From RFXV01 sp038150465 (GTDB lineage: Bacteria > Bacteroidota > Bacteroidia > Flavobacteriales > Schleiferiaceae): a DNA stretch of 64,000 nt. The stretch's first letter is position 1; each line of letters opens with the position of its first letter. Positions 61,836 through 64,000 of the stretch are shown here, piece after piece. Below the pieces are notes generated by a model. The model did no database searches and was not told where the DNA came from. It worked only from the letters and a program-made list of their open reading frames with translations. Made by a program: the position numbers and the translations under genes. The stretch covers positions 57,866 to 121,865 of the forward strand of contig JAYOTP010000001.1 in NCBI GenBank assembly GCA_038150465.1. Reading direction: 5' to 3'.

Positions 61836-62453
61836 CTACAAAAGCCCGATCAATTCTCGCTCGAGCAGCTTGTGGTCTCCGCCCTTGTCGAGGGCAAAGT
61901 GCACTGCTGTCCAGCCCATCTTTTCAGCCATTTCGAGATTCTCCATACGGTCATCGACCAGTATACAGGATCCGGAAGACCAGCCCTGGGCCTTCATCAC
62001 CTTTTCGTAGATCTTCTTCTCCGGTTTGCGGCAGCCCAGATCGAAGGAGTAGTACAAATGCGTGAAGCTCTTTTGGAAGCGGTTCCATGTGTACGGGCCA
62101 GCCTCTTCAGCGATGCGCCGGATGTGCGGACGGCTGGTATTGCTCAATAGCAGCAATTCAGTTTTGCGCGCCAGCGAACCGAGCAGATCCAAGCTGCTTT
62201 CGGGGATCTCCAGCAGCAGGGCATTCCAGGCTTCAAGCAAAGAGCGACGAAGGACAAATGAGGGGAAGTATGGCCTCAGTTCTTCCAAAAAAGCCGCTGT
62301 GGTGAGCTGTCCCTTGTCCAGTTTTTGAAAGAGTTCGGTCTGTTCTTCCAATGAGGGATCGGCTCCCAGCTCTTTGAAGGCTTGGCGTGTACGCTCTTCA
62401 TCGATGCGGATCAGGACATTGCCAAAATCAAAGATGATCTTCTTTGTCTCCAT
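61836..62453 (-). CDS. HAD-superfamily phosphatase (YihX-like)
   Basis: A 205-residue HAD hydrolase of subfamily IA. Motif I is IFDFGNVLI, where Gly replaces the usual second Asp, as in YihX-type sugar phosphatases. Motif II is LLLSNTSRPH, the Lys is in CRKPEKKIYE, and motif IV is CILVDDRMENLEMAE. A helical cap lies between motif I and II (about 15-95). The ATG at 62453 is chosen because the family begins right before motif I. It lies just upstream of recJ and may share its transcript. The substrate is unknown. Confidence 0.85.
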   Translation of the reverse strand: METKKIIFDFGNVLIRIDEERTRQAFKELGADPSLEEQTELFQKLDKGQLTTAAFLEELRPYFPSFVLRRSLLEAWNALLLEIPESSLDLLGSLARKTELLLLSNTSRPHIRRIAEEAGPYTWNRFQKSFTHLYYSFDLGCRKPEKKIYEKVMKAQGWSSGSCILVDDRMENLEMAEKMGWTAVHFALDKGGDHKLLERELIGLL

Positions 62454-62528
62454 TGGGTAAAACAAGGCGAATGAGTGGGCAAATCCAAACGGATCTTGCT
62501 GTACTTTTTCAGCTAAATACGAATACCC

Positions 62529-63056
62529 ATGAAAATCATTCGATCGATAAGACTCCTCTCCTTTATTGCCCTCGGGTCATTGATTGGTTGCAATCTCTTT
62601 CCTGAAGGCGAACGCGGACCCAGAGGTCCCGAAGGAAATGCAAATGTGAAGAGCTACACCCTGAGCGTTCCTCCCAGCGCGTGGACGGAACTCGGCGCCG
62701 CGGGCACCCCAGGCCATATGTACAGTGCATTGGTCGATACTTTCTCCGTGCTGACTTCCGACATAGCTTCCACCGGAATGGTGCTCGTCTACCGCATCCG
62801 CTCCGATATTTTTCAAACCGTTTACATCCCGCTTCCATGTGAAGATGCAGAGGCCGGGTTCACGCGCCGTTGGGAATTCCTCTACGCTCCGGGCAGCATT
62901 GGCTTTACTGTCATGCACAACGACAACAACACCCTGCAGCCCACGGCCACGGAGAACTTCAAGATCGTCCTGGCCACCTCGCTCAATGGCAAGCGTGCTG
63001 AGGAACTCGAACAGATGGAGTACGAAGAGGCGATGGCCGCATTGGGCGTGGAATAA
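62529..63056 (+). CDS. Lipoprotein with short collagen-like stretch
   Basis: A 175-residue lipoprotein (lipobox L-I-G-C, about residues 18-21). The mature part begins with GERGPRGPEGN, three Gly-x-y triplets like those in small collagen-like lipoproteins of Bacteroidota, followed by a beta-rich domain with a W-x-E-L pattern and an Asn-rich loop (HNDNNT). No function is known. It is divergent from the HAD gene, and a tRNA follows downstream with its own promoter. Confidence 0.75.
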   Translation: MKIIRSIRLLSFIALGSLIGCNLFPEGERGPRGPEGNANVKSYTLSVPPSAWTELGAAGTPGHMYSALVDTFSVLTSDIASTGMVLVYRIRSDIFQTVYIPLPCEDAEAGFTRRWEFLYAPGSIGFTVMHNDNNTLQPTATENFKIVLATSLNGKRAEELEQMEYEEAMAALGVE

Positions 63057-63061
63057 GACCC

Positions 63062-63069
63062 TATATTTG
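63062..63069 (+). promoter_or_regulatory. -7 box for the CAT-anticodon tRNA
   Basis: TATATTTG matches TAnnTTTG and ends 12 bp before the tRNA. A TTG lies upstream at a slightly short spacing of 17 nt. Confidence 0.6.
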
Positions 63070-63081
63070 CCTCCCTTTTGA

Positions 63082-63155
63082 GGGCCTATAGCTCAGTTGG
63101 TTAGAGCAGTAGACTCATAATCTATTGGTCCTTGGTTCGAGCCCAAGTGGGCCCA
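63082..63155 (+). tRNA. tRNA with anticodon CAT (Met, or Ile2)
   Basis: A 74-nt cloverleaf. The acceptor stem is GGGCCTA with TGGGCCC, the anticodon stem GTAGA/TCTAT closes the loop CTCATAA, and the T arm is CTTGG-TTCGAGC-CCAAG. The anticodon CAT means elongator Met, or Ile if the C is modified to lysidine; the sequence alone does not decide. It lacks the initiator-type C1-A72 mismatch. No CCA is encoded. Confidence 0.9.
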
Positions 63156-63170
63156 CTACTCAAAAGAGAT

Positions 63171-63201
63171 AAAAAGCCACCCGAAATGGGTGGTTTTTTT
63201 G
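63171..63201 (+). terminator. Rho-independent terminator after the tRNA
   Basis: CCACCC (63177-63182) pairs with GGGTGG (63188-63193), followed by a run of seven T. It lies 21 bp after the tRNA end. Confidence 0.85.
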
Positions 63202-63301
63202 TTTCAGCCTCGGCGTAAAGCAAGAAGTTAAACTCCATTCAGCCTTTGCGGCAGGGCGCAGAGCCTTTTACCTTTGAGTTTTACTCTTCGAATTATTTGT
63301 C

Positions 63302-64000
63302 ATGAAACATCTCTTCTCCATTGTCCTTCTTTCAGTTTCATTGAGCCTTTTGTCCCAAACAACTCCCCACATCGACTCAAATGGATGCGTGGTGTGTGAT
63401 ATGCTCACTCCAGGGGAAATCTTCATTTTGAACGGAAACCCTTATATGGCAGTGGACAGACCTATGCTTGAATACAAGCGAGACAATGCCCATGATCTGA
63501 GCAAGGTGTGCGTGAGCTTGATAAACGATATGTCTTATTTATTCCTCAACAATCTTTCTTTCAACCAAGATATTGGCACTTGGGATGTAAGTAATGTCAC
63601 CAATATGGCCCGGATGTTTGAGATGTCCGCTTTCAACCAAGATATTGGCAATTGGGATGTAAGCAATGTCACCGATATGACTCGGATGTTTGAGCACACC
63701 CCTTTCAATCAAGATATTAGCAGTTGGGATGTGTCTAAGGTCACCAGCATGGCTGGGATGTTCCATTTAGCCCAGGACTTCAATAAGGATATCGGAATTT
63801 GGGATGTGGGCAATGTGAAGAATGTGAGCAATATGTTTTCAACAGCATGGTCTTTCAAAAAGGATATTGGAAACTGGGATGTGAGCAATGTGACAGATAT
63901 GAGTTATATGTTCCATAATACCTCATTCAACAAAGACCTCACAAATTGGTGTGTCATGAATTTCCCGTCACAACCTTCTGGTTTCTCCTTGAACAGTGCC
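63302..64000 (+). CDS. BspA-like (DUF285) repeat surface protein, 3' end outside window
   Basis: At least 233 residues, open to the right edge. A signal peptide (1-20, ending SLLSQ) is followed by a Cys-containing lead-in and then six units of 24-25 residues of the BspA/DUF285 type, each with F-N-x-D-I-x-x-W-D-V-x-x-V-x-x-M. The sixth unit changes to FNKDLTNWCV, as the last unit does in other Bacteroidota members, so the repeat array is probably finished and a T9SS sorting domain may follow beyond the window. Such proteins act in adhesion or surface display and are often spread by transfer. It follows a tRNA and its terminator. Confidence 0.9.
   Translation, partial: MKHLFSIVLLSVSLSLLSQTTPHIDSNGCVVCDMLTPGEIFILNGNPYMAVDRPMLEYKRDNAHDLSKVCVSLINDMSYLFLNNLSFNQDIGTWDVSNVTNMARMFEMSAFNQDIGNWDVSNVTDMTRMFEHTPFNQDISSWDVSKVTSMAGMFHLAQDFNKDIGIWDVGNVKNVSNMFSTAWSFKKDIGNWDVSNVTDMSYMFHNTSFNKDLTNWCVMNFPSQPSGFSLNSA
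63560..63997 (+). repeat. Tandem repeat array coding BspA units
   Basis: Units begin at about 63560, 63632, 63704, 63779, 63854 and 63926, so the period is 72 or 75 bp. The first two are nearly identical at the DNA level. The period is a multiple of three and the array is fully in frame, which fits protein repeats. Confidence 0.85.

Noticed and set aside
63560..63997. CRISPR-like array
   Set aside because: Units of 72-75 bp have no unique spacers, stay in frame and encode BspA repeats.

Overview
The window is a chromosomal segment of a Bacteroidota bacterium, most likely a Flavobacteriales member. The grounds are: an FtsZ with the phylum's C-terminal peptide, PorT of the type IX secretion system (T9SS), two secreted enzymes ending in T9SS sorting domains, a carboxypeptidase-regulatory-like TonB receptor, DUF3098 and DUF5686 proteins, tRNAs without an encoded CCA, and repeated TAnnTTTG (-7) promoter boxes. 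The GC content (about 53% by eye) is high for flavobacteria and fits a Schleiferiaceae/Cryomorphaceae-like lineage; that placement is inference. A 100-N gap at 44648-44747 shows this is a draft scaffold. I saw no phage, insertion sequence, CRISPR array or integron.

Layout. 1-5.2 kb: ftsZ (cut at the left edge), yqeY, porT, ubiE, two tandem tRNA-Arg genes and two small membrane proteins. 5.5-8.1 kb: an RNase H-like protein, then a two-gene module of a redoxin-like protein and a cytochrome c/copper monooxygenase. 8.3-14.6 kb: secA, a small lipoprotein, a T9SS-exported esterase and two unknown membrane proteins. 14.7-17.1 kb: a catalase-peroxidase with a signal peptide, preceded by a perfect 9-bp inverted repeat. 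17.1-23.3 kb (minus strand): one run from a NUDIX-type regulator through META, thioesterase and DUF1801 genes to a sugar transporter and a GH92 mannosidase. 23.4-25.4 kb: pfkA-gap. 25.6-31.3 kb: phenylacetate degradation, with paaE divergent from paaABCDGH. 31.5-35.8 kb: a surface lipoprotein and TonB receptor pair. 35.9-43.7 kb: amt, an OmpA-like lipoprotein, xth, a very large outer-membrane protein and a coiled-coil membrane protein. 43.7-47.0 kb: comF, dxs (interrupted by the gap) and a glycosyltransferase. 47.1-54.1 kb: DUF5686, queA, an unknown protein, and the truB-uppP-DUF3098-ftsX cluster. 54.1-62.5 kb: leuS, DUF3108, tryptophan 2,3-dioxygenase, an M23 peptidase, recJ and a HAD phosphatase. 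62.5-64 kb: a lipoprotein, a CAT-anticodon tRNA and a BspA-like repeat surface protein cut at the right edge.

How it works together. Most of the window is housekeeping: division (FtsZ, FtsX), envelope (UppP, M23 peptidase), export (SecA, PorT), isoprenoid and quinone synthesis (DXS, UbiE), tRNA modification and charging (QueA, TruB, LeuS), glycolysis (PfkA, Gap) and DNA repair (Xth, RecJ). Accessory functions are aerobic phenylacetate catabolism, mannoside use, ammonium uptake, peroxide defence outside the cytoplasm, and surface proteins.

No complete new defence or mobile system is visible. The best candidates for something undescribed are the redoxin plus cytochrome/copper-monooxygenase pair, the possible NUDIX-regulator to GH92 operon, the lipoprotein/TonB-receptor pair and the 1126-residue outer-membrane protein. 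The N gap is best explained as an assembly artefact: identical 55-bp ends flank it, and merging them restores one dxs reading frame.
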